Counted from the stretch's first letter, positions 37,813 through 49,154 are shown. The stretch is 64,000 nt of DNA from Cladobotryum mycophilum (GCA_036429605.1 CM071590.1:372001-436000), one strand, 5' to 3'. A program made the numbers and translations. The notes: generated from the letters alone by a model not told the origin.

Positions 37813-40754
37813 GATGGGCTGCTTGTTTGTTTTGGTTTGGTTTGTTCGGTGGGGCAGCAGAATGAGGGTTTGGATGATGTTGAGGAGTCCAAGTCCCACG
37901 GCAGTGGATGAAGAATTGCCGCTCCCCAATCCTAGATTCAGCCCTGAGTCTCGAGGCCAAGGTGAGTCCAGCTCCGTCTCTGTCTCTGTCTTTGTCTCTC
38001 TCTCTCTCTCTCTCACATACACACACCGTGATCCTGAACCTTTGATAGCCTCAGGCAAAAATTCAGGGTCCTGAAGAGAAAGAAAAGAAAAAAGGTCAAA
38101 GGTTGAATTCGATGTGTCCCCTTTCCCCAGATGATGAATTTTAGTGAGAGCGGTGGAGGGGCAGCAGCCAGATCTGTTGAGTGAAAAGAACCTGGAACTC
38201 CTTGAAGGGGGCAGCAGCGCCGCGGGCCAGCGAAAAGTGTGGGGCGCAGGTGCAGCAAAGGCCACTTGGGCCAGTAGTTTAAGCCTTAATAGGGGGAACT
38301 TTCAGTGCGCTTTTAGTGGGACAGGGGTCCAGTCTCTTTTTCGAAACTGCTGCACGTCCACTGGCCCATCCACTGGCCCATCCACTGGCCCATCCACTGG
38401 GGTCATCCATCATCGGACACCCGCCCTGACCGTTATTCCCAGCCCGCTGATGCATCCACTGTAGTCTCTGCTATTAGCCTCCACTCTCAATATCGACACT
38501 AGACCTCGAGAAAAGAGCAAAAGATGGGATGCCATCCATCCTTTTGAAAAAGAGGTTGGTAACCTGAACATACATACCTACTCGAGAAGAATCTGATTTG
38601 TCTCGCCCCATCACAAGCCATTCCACCATTCCAGCATTCCACTGTCGACATGTCATGTAGATTACGACAGGTAGATCAGTTACGCTCAAACCCAAAGATG
38701 ATCTGGGCGAACTACAGGCTCCAGCTACTGAAAAGCAAGTAAACCATACCGCTGTAGGCAAGTTGGCCGGTCCATCTCTCAACACTTGAACATGGTCGAC
38801 AGCGATTGCAACCTTAAAATGCTACTAGAGGTAATAACTTTGCTACTATGGCGGGGATGTCCATTCTTTACCATTTGAAGAGGCACGTGGCCGCCATGAC
38901 ACCTTGGCCTTGGCTATTGAATGGATGCTACATGCAAAAACAGTGAGATGGCATAACATCCATTTAACAAAAGGTCAAAGGAAACCATGTTACGGTAAAC
39001 TGAAAACTAGGCACGGGTGAAGTCATAATCGCAAATGGCAGACAAGTAGTCGTACAAGTAGTAGTTTAGCATTTTCATTCCAAGCCTCTAGGGTAGCCAT
39101 ATTTCATCCATGAAATGAACTGTTGGCCTGTGAGTTATGCTCTTTACAATCAGCCATGTCAAAAGACAAGAGGTTCGTCTCCCATCAAGCTTCGGGGGTA
39201 CAAACACATCTCAGCCTGTGCCAAATGCACGTCATGTCTTGTTGTGTCTTTTGCCCATGTTTTAGATTAGAGTGTTCTCACAACATCGACAAACTCAAAA
39301 GAGCGCATTCGTTTTTTTCTTATCTACCCACTCTAATCCAACCCTTGAATTATTTTCGAATAGACTACTCAAGTTGCCCCGTTCTTATGCTTGTCTAGAC
39401 AGGCATGCCCCACGAATAATGCTTCTGCTTGCTTTCTAGATGGCCTCATTGGCAGAACAGGATTTAGCATTGTCATAGTAGATTCAATATACCCAATCGT
39501 TTGACATTAACGGTTTCATTGTGTTGAACTCGTAGTTCACTGGAACCTCTTGATTGCAACTTGGTGAATTCCGTTAAATGAGTCAAGGTGAAATGAAGCA
39601 AATACAGGTTTGTGTTGTAGAATCGAGGAAATAAAGCAACGTAGTCTATACTACAGAGTTGGTGTTGTGTTCCGAATATTGCTTTGAAAAGGAGTGAACT
39701 ATGCCAGCCATGTTTGGGTGTCATCTCACGATCTGGACACCCAACATGGTAAGCTTTTCAAGCCAACGGTACTCCGTATTCATTGAACCATACTACGTAA
39801 ATTGCTTACTCTTATTATGTCCATGTAGAACCAATACTACCCCTAGCGTCATCTAATCCTCCACTCCGTACTCCTACTCCGTGCTACAGATGAATAAAGC
39901 TTTAATCCTTCCGCGCCGGACCTCGCGGGGCGGGCCGGGGTTGTTGGTCCGGCCGGCAGTGGGACGGACACGACCTTCAGCTGCGTCAAAACCGCCAAGC
40001 TTTCTTTCCAATTTATTGTGCATTTTTCGTGGAGTAAGTAAGCCCTTCTTCTCCTTTTGTTCTCCTGACTGATGAACCGAGACACATCATTGGGCGGGCG
40101 CTGTGCCGAAATTTTAATCGGCGTCATGAGGTGGAAGGAGATTACACTGAGACATGACTACCCCCCGGCTTCTCGAAAGCAGGCGGTTGACTCCCTGGTA
40201 GTGTGTCGATGACATTGATTCGAGGCTTCTTCTGCTCAGTCCACATGCTTTCCAGTGTCCTGATATTGTCTCTTCTTGTCCGTATTATCAGCTCGAGGCA
40301 GGGACATTACCTACATAGAAAAGGACGATGCATGAAGCGAATTAGACGGCCGGCCTGAGATCTACGATGCCTATGCTGCTTATCTCGACCATCACAGGGA
40401 TGTCGTCCTCGACCCTGGCTTTATTACCACCTGCCTGAGACATGGTATCTTTCTCAAAAGACTGATGAGGTGCTCAAAAAGCAAACAATGTGCATATCTA
40501 CGAGTCAGAAGCTGAACGAGTGTTCGGTATTCCGTTCGGGGGTGCATTAGCTCATAACCGAAATGAATACTTGAATATATAAACCACACTTTGTGCTCCC
40601 CCCAGACAACGTGTCCCACTCACTCTCACCAACGCTCTTTTTGACCTTTTTGCCCACCTATAGTCGCTCTTTTGCATTAAAAAAACGTCATTAACTAATC
40701 AGTCCTTACTTTTCTTCTTCATAATTAATCCTAATACCACACAAACCCGACACA
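37813..40754. other. Long intergenic region with minisatellite
   Basis: About 2.9 kb with no gene that I can support. The left end is the leader of the BAR-type synthase, followed by a 12-bp minisatellite (separate entry). TACTCCGTA-like words cluster at 39770-39778 and 39861-39882. A GC-rich island (39915-39970) lies in AT-rich surroundings. The right end has a TATA-like ATATATAAAC near 40575 ahead of the secreted-protein gene. Confidence 0.55.
38358..38401. repeat. 12-bp minisatellite (CCACTGGCCCAT)
   Basis: Three full copies and one partial copy of CCACTGGCCCAT lie head to tail in non-coding DNA upstream of the BAR-type ceramide synthase. Confidence 0.85.
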
Positions 40755-41203
40755 ATGGTTCGCCTTCTTGCCCTTGCCGCCATCTTCGCCGCCGCTGTCT
40801 CAGCAGCGGGTGATGCTGCGCCAGTCTGCTCGTGCCAACCCTCGAACTCTGGCAACGGCTACCCTCTCGACCCTCCCCTGCCCGGCCGACCTGGTAATTC
40901 TTCTCCTACTTGAGACAATGAATTTGCAAGTAGCCTCACTAACACCCAACAGCAAACCACCACGGAACCATCACCGGCGGCGACGGAGACATTTGGTTCG
41001 GCAAGGATGGCGTCCTCAACCTCCAGGGCGAGGGCGAGACGGGTCTCCTGCTGAGTTTCCTCCATGCGGGTGGTCACCTCACCGTTGACCCAACCTTCCG
41101 TGACGGAAAGCTTGCGGAGCTTGTCGTCTTGGCACAGCTGCCCGGTGTTCTTGGAAAGGTGACGGAGATTCGACTTCCCATCCGACTTCCCATTGGCCAT
41201 TAA
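40755..41203 (+). CDS. Small secreted protein, unknown function
   Basis: Two exons (40755-40893 and 40953-41203) with a 59-nt intron encode 129 aa. A clear signal peptide (MVRLLALAAIFAAAVSAAG) precedes a short Cys-containing segment (VCSCQPSN). The rest, rich in Gly, His and Leu (HHGTITGGDGDIWFGKDG), lacks further cysteines and ends IRLPIRLPIGH. I do not recognise a family. The gene has a good promoter layout: TATA-like DNA about 180 bp upstream and a CT-rich leader directly before the ATG. That, and the conserved splice phase, make it likely to be real. It could be a cell-wall protein or effector, but nothing seen decides this. Confidence 0.65.
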
Positions 41204-42122
41204 GCTACTGAGAATAGGCGTGGCATATATAGCTATATAGTATATATGGAGTGGTGCCGTATGGTCGGTCTTTGACTTGCCGGCGTGAATACATCATTGA
41301 GATGAGATTCCATGGCACGTGAAAGTAACCAATGCCACCTTTCGTGAACCTTTACCGTGTGACTGAATCCAATTGAGCACCTCGTTGTCGCGTCCTATGA
41401 TCTTGATCTATGGTAAATGCCTGTAGTCTTCCAATGATTTTTGGCCGACTAGTAAGCTGCGGTCATCTTGAACGTGACGTCAAATACTCTCCATGTTGTG
41501 ACAGGTTTCGCCTTTGGATAGCCCGGCATTTATACCGTCTCTCGTATTGTGTGATGGGACACAGAGACATCTTTCGATACCCTCCAATATATGATTACAC
41601 CAACACAATAGATCTAGGCCATCTTATAGAGCTAGTCTACCTTATTAGTTTGATCCCGTATTTGGGTATCGTCTTCCGTGCCATCGTTCCAACGCAAATG
41701 TATGCTTGGAAATCGATGAATGACAGTTTCAAAGTGGACGCACAATCATTAGTAGAAGCTTTCTGAGAAAATTTGAGTCTGAATGACTGTATCTTGATAA
41801 ACCAGGTTTTGATACTGAGGGGGAAATATGTTGAATCATTGCCCTCTTGTGCTCCGATGAAGTTCATGACTCTAAAGCTTAGTCTATAACCGGCGTCCAA
41901 GCGATCTGATGAATGACACTACTGCAACGCTATTGTAGTAGTTCATCGCTCAGTGTTTGGACATGCTGATCTCATCCATGAATCGCAGATTAGGGCAGCT
42001 GAAAAAGGTCGTGGTTAAAAATCCCGTCAAAAGATGCGGGCTGTTGTGTTCGTTCTTCAAAATCTGTGGTTGATGATTGGGTGCGCATTGTTGAAGCCCC
42101 CCCTCAACGGTTCATTTACAAG
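41204..42122. other. Intergenic region upstream of the isomerase-like gene
   Basis: No gene is supported. One plus-strand frame of 118 codons at 41410-41766 starts with ATG but shows no recognisable domain or intron signals. It is AT-rich overall. Confidence 0.5.
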
Positions 42123-43703
42123 ATGCAGCAAGGCCTCCTACTTCAACTTTCTTGCGGTATATGATATTACTGAATCCATTTTTCATATTTCATATGCTAA
42201 TATAGTGGCTTTTCAGGTATTTCCCGCAATGATTGGGGTATGTCTCTGCCCCCCACCTCTATGTGCGCCGTCACTGACTGAAGTCGATGTTAGGAAAGCA
42301 AGGCAAAGATACCCTGGTTTACAAGATCGCCCAAACCTTCCCCACAGGGGAGAAATTGCGAGATGAAGGGGAATTGCCATATGCAGAGGTATGCCGCTGA
42401 ACAGTACTCCTTGCACCGCATCTGACGACATATCGAGGTCTGGATGGGAACCCACCCGCAACTCCCTTCGCGGGTGATGGGCACTGGCGAGCCTCTTCTT
42501 GACGTTATTGAGAAGAACCCATGTGTCGACTGCAATGCGACTGGCTGTAACAGCCCCGATGGGCTCGGAATCATGTTCAAGGTGCTTGCTATCGAAAAGA
42601 CTCTAAGCATCCAAGCACACCCTACCTCGGAGCTGGCCAAGATGCTGCATGCCAAACACGGCGACATCTATCCCGGTAAGCTTTTTCTTGGCCGATGAAA
42701 GGGTAATTATGGCTAAACTCTGATAGATGCTAACGAAAAGCCGGAAATGATTGTCGCCTTGACAGAGTGCGAGGCCTTGGTTGGGTTCCGGCCAGCGAGT
42801 GAGATCCACGACATTGTCGCCCACGTCACCCCGTTGAGGAACCTGCTGGGCGAAAAACACACCGATGCACTGCTTCAGGCTACGGAGAAGCCGAAGAAAA
42901 GCGATGTTTCTAGAACAGAGGTTGAGAATGCCGTTCAAAGTGCCTTTGATTCCTTCCTGCGCGTTGACCAAGATACCGTTGAAGCATCTTACCGGGACTT
43001 TTTGCATTTTCTTGACAGCATTCAAGGCCCAGCTCTCCAAAACCTGCCCGAAGCAGTCCAAGATGCGCTGTACATTGCTCGCAGAGAAATCAATGAATGG
43101 CCTCACGACATTGGCGTTTTCGTCATCTTGTTCATGAACCTTGTCAAGCTATCACCGTGGGAGTCGCTTTTCATCCCCGTAGGGGATATACACGCCTATG
43201 TCTCGGGAGGTACGTCGACTTCTGCCAGGAACACAAATAAAGACATAGAGGACTAATGAGTTGACACAGAGATGATGGAATGCATGATTCCATCCGCCAA
43301 CCTCCTTCGCGCTGGCTTCACGCACAAGGTCAAGGATATTGACAACTTGATCCCCTTGCTCAACTTCCGTCCTGATGAACCGGTTCGAATCCAGCCGCGG
43401 TCCCATAACCCGGCCCAATCTCAGGCTGAAGGAACTTGTCATGTTCATTATGACGAGCCTGCTGGGCGATTCGCCATTTCTCGCATTGTCGTAGACCCGC
43501 AGGACCCAAAAATCAACATTGGAAGCGTCAAAGGACCCTCAATGCTGATCTGCATGAACGGCATGGGTGAAATCGATGCTGATGGAAACAATCAGAAACT
43601 CCAATTTGGATCCGTCTTCTACATTGGCTGTGGAGCCACCGTGTCAATCACTAATATCGGAGGGGATGTCCTTACATGCTATGGTGCACATATACCAAAC
43701 TAG
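42123..43703 (+). CDS. Divergent type I phosphomannose-isomerase-like protein
   Basis: Six exons join in consistent phases: 42123-42156, 42217-42237, 42294-42388, 42438-42675, 42727-43209 and 43270-43703. They encode 434 aa, the usual length for type I mannose-6-phosphate isomerase. The family motifs are NDWGKQGKD (16-24), VWMGTHP (51-57), the zinc-binding SIQAHP (Gln109, His111), KPEM, IHAY and RAGFTHK. Some normally conserved active-site positions differ: NEKPE where the family has NHKPE, GDIHAY for NEPHAY, and SANLLRAG for SDNVVRAG. I infer that this is not the housekeeping enzyme but a paralogue with altered substrate. It lies tail-to-tail with the HldE-like gene (124 bp apart) and may feed it a manno-heptose 7-phosphate. 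The first two exons are very short and rest on phase and motif alone. Confidence 0.8.
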
Positions 43704-43827
43704 GAGATTTGTCGTACACGGCCATGTCGAAGCGGCTGTAGTGTAGTAGAGACGCTTTCAATAGGCAAACCTATTTGGAATAATTTTATTTAGACGATCC
43801 AAGCCCATTTCTTGATGTGAAATCTAT

Positions 43828-45366
43828 TTAAAAGTTCTGCTTGCGTTGTAATATGCCTTCGATAATAGCTGTAGTCGAAACCCCCTCAAGAAGCGGCATG
43901 ACCTCCACCCGTCCCCCGTATGATTCAACAGTCTCGTAGCCAACCACAATCTCTCTCGTGTAATCGCCGCCTTTGACTAACACATCCGGGCGAATAGCTT
44001 CGATAAGCTTGGTGGGTGTGGCCTCTGAGAAGATGACGACAAAATCGACCGAGTCTAGGGCGGAGAGGCACTGTGCACGCTGAACCTGCTCAATAATTGG
44101 GCGGGTAGGTCCTTTTAGATTCTTGATTGAAGAATCTGAATTGAGGCCCACGATGAGAATGTCGGCGGTTGCTTTGGTGTCTTGCAGGTATTGGATATGG
44201 CCGGCGTGGAGAAGGTCAAAACAACCATTCGTGAATGCGACCCTTAATCCCCTCATCCTCGCTTGCCTCAACTCAGAAAGAAGAGGCCCAGGCTCTATTA
44301 ACTTGTTTGTAGGATGTCTATGTTCCTGCCGACATGATTCGAGAGCTTCTATGAACTGGGCCCTTTCTACAAAGGCGGTACCGGGCTTGGTGACTACCAG
44401 TCCAGCTACAATGCTACTTATGCGCGTAGCCTGGAGTAGAGGGGACCCGCTGCAGTATGACAATGCAAGAGCAGCTAGGAGTGAATCGCCTGCGCCATTA
44501 ACATCGAATTTGTCTTCACCTGCGATGTAGGCCGGAACCCTTTGAGGCGGCTGATTTTGCTGGTAAATCTCCACTCCGTCTGTGCCAAGAGTGACAATTA
44601 TCGCTTCAGCACGAGTCACTTTGAGCAGTTCTTCGGCAGCAACTGAGATGGTAGTAGGAGAGTCTACCGGAAGAGAAGTCAAGGTGCCCAACTCAAGAAG
44701 GTTTGGTTTCAGGATCGTCACTCCTTCATAGCGTGTAGGATCTGTTCCTTTGGGATCGATCAAAACAGGAACCGAGCTCTTTCTAGCTAGATCAATGATG
44801 CCCTTGATAAGACCGGGTGAGAGAGTTCCTTTCGCGTAGTCCGAAACGATAATGCCGTGCACGTTTGGTAGTATGGGGCTCATGGATGTTAAAAGAGCAT
44901 CTTCTGTCTTGGAAGGCAGATGATCAGTCACCTCGGTATCGATGCGGAGCATATGATGCTCCATCTGTGCAACTACACGGCACTTGTGTATGGTTGGCCG
45001 CCCATCAACGATTTGTAAGTGAGGATGTATGCCTTTGGTTGATGATGCGAGGTCGTGTATTCGCTTTCCCTGAGGGTCGTCTCCCACCACGCCCAGCAGG
45101 TGAACATGGATATCTGAGCCCAGCTTGACCAAGTTCATGGCGACATTTCCAGCCTGCCCCATGTGATATAGGGTTCTGCTAGTCTTGAGTACCGGAATGG
45201 GTTGATCAAAGGCGACGCGAGAGACATTTCCGTGGATAAACTCGTCTAGACATATGTCTCCAATGACGAGGATTGACAGAGTATCGGGAAGATACGATTC
45301 CAAGCTATTTCTTGTTCTGGATCCAGAGTTGCCAGATGCTCTCTCGTCTCGAGCCATGGTGGTCAT
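43828..45366 (-). CDS. hldE-like: HldE-like bifunctional heptose-7-phosphate kinase / heptose-1-phosphate nucleotidyltransferase
   Basis: This is a single exon of 512 aa with the full domain order of bacterial HldE/RfaE. A PfkB/ribokinase-type kinase (residues ~28-345) carries SDYAKG (175-180), LIDPKGTD (202-209) and the catalytic GAGDS (291-295). A cytidylyltransferase-fold domain (~375-512) carries FTNGCFDLLHAGH (378-390, with the HxGH signature) and VKGGDY (464-469). In bacteria the two domains turn D-glycero-D-manno-heptose 7-phosphate into ADP-heptose for lipopolysaccharide. Fungi make no lipopolysaccharide. Differences from the bacterial form are DVNGAGDS instead of DVTGAGDT and GQAGNVAMN for GGAANVAMN. 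A fungal-style Ser/Arg-rich N-terminal extension (~25 aa) is present and there is no frame break. The absence of introns fits acquisition from bacteria. The product and role in this fungus are unknown. Confidence 0.88.
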   Translation of the reverse strand: MTTMARDERASGNSGSRTRNSLESYLPDTLSILVIGDICLDEFIHGNVSRVAFDQPIPVLKTSRTLYHMGQAGNVAMNLVKLGSDIHVHLLGVVGDDPQGKRIHDLASSTKGIHPHLQIVDGRPTIHKCRVVAQMEHHMLRIDTEVTDHLPSKTEDALLTSMSPILPNVHGIIVSDYAKGTLSPGLIKGIIDLARKSSVPVLIDPKGTDPTRYEGVTILKPNLLELGTLTSLPVDSPTTISVAAEELLKVTRAEAIIVTLGTDGVEIYQQNQPPQRVPAYIAGEDKFDVNGAGDSLLAALALSYCSGSPLLQATRISSIVAGLVVTKPGTAFVERAQFIEALESCRQEHRHPTNKLIEPGPLLSELRQARMRGLRVAFTNGCFDLLHAGHIQYLQDTKATADILIVGLNSDSSIKNLKGPTRPIIEQVQRAQCLSALDSVDFVVIFSEATPTKLIEAIRPDVLVKGGDYTREIVVGYETVESYGGRVEVMPLLEGVSTTAIIEGILQRKQNF

Positions 45367-47285
45367 CGGGCCTGCAACCTCTCAGATCCGTTATTCATCC
45401 GACGTTGAATTGATACAGAGGCAAGGCTACGCCATCCTCAGCGCTCATCTCCGTCGACGCCAACGTAATTCTAGGTCAAGGCTAGACTTTGGCGCGTTGA
45501 TGAGCCCTAGTAAGCACATGCCACTCTACTAAAAAGCCTCGTCTTGCGCCGTCGGTTGGTTTCTGTTTGGCTCTGTCGCGGATGACTTTGCATCAAGGTA
45601 GTCTCACGGCTCTTGGAAGTAAGAGTATATGTAGCCTGCCTACTTCTCTGCATGTCCAACGCCATGATCTCGTCTTCAATTGATTGACAGAGACTTGCCA
45701 TCTATTCCATTTCACCATTCTGATACTTGCAAACTATTGCAGCGGCATCTGTGGTGTGGCACCAAGTGAAACTGACGGCGTCGAAAGTGCTTGCATGAGT
45801 GAGCTTGCGCCATCAGGGTCCGAAATGGCCACTGTCGTCAGTTGTCCTGTCGGTAGTTGCCATATCGTGATAAAAAGGGACGGTTTCAAAAGTCCAGGAA
45901 GAATCTGATGATGTTAACGCCAGCGGAATTCAATCCGTTATTGTAATGTCATTATTGATGTCATTGCCAAGTCCAAATCTTGAAATCTGCCAAAAGCCGG
46001 GTGCTGGGAAGATGGTGCTGGAGAGGGGTGAGGGTCGCACGGCAGTGGTGGAGAGATGGAGATGCGTGGATGGATCAGGCTGGTGGCTGGCAGCTAAGGA
46101 AGTGGCGGGTCGCTAGGCGTTGACCGGGGGGATTGCCTACTTGTCCTAGTGAAGCCCTAAAGAACTGGAGCGCTGTAAAGGCTGATCGACAGCGGATGTT
46201 ACAGTGGATGTTACAGTGGAGGTGCTGAGAGTTCCAGGGCTGTCTTTTGATGCGGGGGAAGCTGGAACCTCGAGAAAATTAGAGTCTTGAAGTCATTGAT
46301 GGAGAGCATCATGATGAGATGATAGTGGCGAGCGCATGGTTTTCCTCTTCCTCCCTCCCTCTATTTGTAATATTATCTTCAAAATAAAATCACTGATGAG
46401 CAAATTTAGCACCCTGTTGGCTCGTTTAAGCTTCATGCATGATGATGGTGTCCATATCTATCCATGGATGGGATGTGTCCATGGGTGTCAATACACCGCT
46501 GACTGGCTATAACCAGTGGAGGCCATTTGATCCATGGTGGGGATGGGGTGGGGTTGCTGCTATGGCCTCGGGTCAATGAGGTTCCTTATCAGGCCCCCCC
46601 CCCCCCCAACCTCTTTATCTTTGAGATTCAGGCAGCCCGAGTCCAAGGTAGGTAGCTTGAATCCATGGTTGAAGGAAGCAAGCAAATAGGTCATCGAGGC
46701 GAGACGAGGCGACATGTACCTTGTCCTAGTTTTTCCTTTTCTATAGAAGCGGTCTACGTACATACTCGAGTAGTGCATAAACACAGGAAGAAGGCTTCAG
46801 GGGGTGACTGATCCGAGATGCATTCACAGCAAATCTAGATCCAAACAAACACTATCCGTGGATCCTGTTTTCCTTGGTCTGCCAGGTAACCGCCCCATGG
46901 ACCATGATGCATGCATGCACGCCTGTCTGTCTCCAGCTGTCTGTCTGTCTGTCTGGCTGCAGCCACCCATATTAAGCAAGCTATCCCCCCATTCCTCCAT
47001 CCCATCGTAACCCATCCATCCATTTTATGCTATCCCGTCCACTTGAAATCTCAGCTTTTCATGCATCCCGCGCAGCGTCCCATTGGCTCACGTGCCCGAA
47101 CCAACATGACCCAAGATTCAAGTTTCGCTGCTGCCATTCCAACTTGAACCAGCCCCCCCATTACCTTGTAAAGCTTTCATCTTACATTTATTTTATTTTA
47201 TTTATTAACCCCCTTCGCTCGGGTGTCGATACCCAGTACAAACACACTTTTTTTAGAACCCTATGCGCTTCTCTTTGGTGGTCAA
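45367..47285. other. Promoter side of the HldE-like gene and of the small membrane protein
   Basis: This is a divergent intergenic region of 1.9 kb with no supported gene. It contains a poly-C run of 14 at 46594-46607, a repeated GATGTTACAGTG word at about 46195-46220 and a CTGTCTGT repeat near 46920-46955. Confidence 0.55.
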
Positions 47286-48003
47286 ATGACGAGAGGTCGC
47301 TTCCCGAGTACATATGGCCTCTCTCAGATAGTCGCCCGCACGCTGGGCTGGATGACGGGTGTCGCTACCATTTGCATCTTGGCTTTCATCATAAATCGAT
47401 GGCCGGACAAGGGCGGGGCCGTGGCTGCTGGCCTGGTTGGTGTAAGTCATCCATCGCTGCATTCGACTATAGCTATATACTCGACAACGACGACAACGAC
47501 AACCAACAAACAATCGCTGACAAGATGAATAGGCCTGCATAGCAGTCCTCAATGACAGCTGGTTCGCCATTTCCACCTTTGACAGAAACCTCGGCTTCGC
47601 TCGCATGTCGCCCGCCCGAGCTTTCCTCCACGACCTCTTCTCCCTCGCCATCAGCCTCGGCGGCATCGTCATGATCATTTTCTCGCGCTACACCTACGGC
47701 ATCGACGGTTTCGCCCTCGCCACGGGAAGCGAAGTCCGATCCAGCACCGACGAAATCAGCAGAGACGGCTTCTCGCTCCATAAGATGTTGGCCATTTCGG
47801 TGTGGATCATTACAGCTGTTGTGTAAGTGGAAGGCGCAATAATGTTTTATACGGTTCTCTTCCCCTTGGTTTACAGCACTAATTCTGTGTGTAACAGAGC
47901 ATGGCGCTTTATTTTCATCGTTTGGGGTCTTTTCGATTGCTTCAGGGAATTTCGCAGGGTTCGCGTGCGGGTCCGACGTGGCATGATTGAACGACTTGTT
48001 TGA
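47286..48003 (+). CDS. Small multi-pass membrane protein, conserved-looking, unknown function
   Basis: Three exons (47286-47441, 47533-47822, 47898-48003) with GTAAGT-type donors encode 183 aa. Four hydrophobic segments are visible: TLGWMTGVATICILAFII (~20-38), ACIAVLNDSWFAIS (~53-70), FLHDLFSLAISLGGIVMIIF (~85-105) and MLAISVWIITAVVAWRFIFIVWGLF (~135-165). The protein ends in a strongly basic cytoplasmic-type tail (REFRRVRVRVRRG). The hydrophobic pattern continues across both splice junctions, which supports the model. I do not recognise the family. No signal links it to its neighbours. Confidence 0.65.
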
Positions 48004-48545
48004 CGACCGAACTGACACTGGACATGTATTGAGCATCATTGGTTTTTTTGTTTTTGTTGTTTTTGTTTGGGGTTGGCGTTTCTGGAGCAGTCAAATATGG
48101 GCCTTTTCTTCTTGTTGCTTTGTTTTGTCGCATATTATTTTCTATCGCGATCTACTCGGTCACGATTGGAGTGTACAAAAGTATGACCTGCGAGGCTGTA
48201 TCGAAATATACCATTTATCCAACCACGTCTCTATCGCTGGACGCAACAAGGCGCGATAACGCCTTCAGTTTACAGCATGTATGTAATGCTCATTAAAGTT
48301 TTCGAGGTGGAGAGATTGATTGTGGGACAAAGCTTTGGGCTTGTTGGTGGCAGCCGCCAAGTTTGCCTCGATGCATTTACATGGTCATATGAACAAAGCT
48401 GACGGGACCACTTTCGTTCCTTTATCAGCCGTTCTTTTTCTTGTCTTGCATATATAAATACATCACACCCATACAACCTAATACTTTTCCAACGCTCTTT
48501 CTTTTTCTTATCAAAATCTTCTCATTCTACCACCAAACTCCCAAA
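48004..48545. promoter_or_regulatory. Intergenic region with TATA-like box before a small ORF
   Basis: A TATATAAATAC element near 48450-48461 lies about 90 bp before the ATG at 48546. Pyrimidine-rich leader DNA, typical of highly expressed fungal genes, separates them. No other feature is seen. Confidence 0.4.
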
Positions 48546-48746
48546 ATGGATCGATGGGGCCCCATGATGGCGAAATCAACGCGCTGCGGCAGAGCCCCTG
48601 TCTTGGAGTCGATGGAGGTTATTCTCATCGAGAACACCTTGGTTGTTTTAATTATACTGCTTGTCTACATCTTTTTAATAACGTCTCTACCAGAGAGCTA
48701 CCCCTACGTTCCCGACTGCTTTCCCTTTAACTTTATTACACATTAA
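48546..48746 (+). CDS. Possible 66-aa single-span membrane protein
   Basis: The ATG has a good context (CCCAAAATGG) and is preceded by a TATA-like element and a CT-rich leader. The product is 66 aa. It has a basic N-terminus, one transmembrane segment (LVVLIILLVYIFLI, ~33-46) and a short tail with one cysteine (YPYVPDCFPF). No family is recognised. The promoter layout, not the coding sequence, is the main support, so it could be chance. Confidence 0.35.
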   Translation: MDRWGPMMAKSTRCGRAPVLESMEVILIENTLVVLIILLVYIFLITSLPESYPYVPDCFPFNFITH

Positions 48747-49154
48747 TCGGTGGACGTGCGGGAAATTATAGAAGACGACTTTGAATCCCTGCGATGGCGG
48801 TGTCCTTTGAGTATGGAGGGGAGGCGATGGTCTACGTTATTCCGGGATGAATGCTATCAAATGCACGCTCACCAGAAAGACCACAAGGAAGTTAATTATC
48901 GACCGATCAATGAAGAATCAGGAGTGAACAAGCTGGAGAGGGCCGTCTCGTCATCATGACCGCTACTTCAGATCTCCAGCTAGACCGTAGCTTCAAAGCG
49001 TTTGGCGAACAGGAGTGCTGGACCACAACATCGCAAAACACTACCACAAGCATATCACATAATCTCTAGACATAATATACCACACATTACACCATTCTAC
49101 AAGTCAAAATAACAAAAAGAAGTGCTAGAAAATGCAAAAAGAACGGGCAAAAAA
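48747..49154. other. Intergenic region before the tRNA gene
   Basis: Nothing is supported. It contains the short 3' flank of the small ORF and AT-rich DNA. Confidence 0.5.

Noticed and set aside
41410..41766. 118-codon ATG frame
   Set aside because: No domain, signal peptide or splice pattern; base composition is like the surrounding non-coding DNA.
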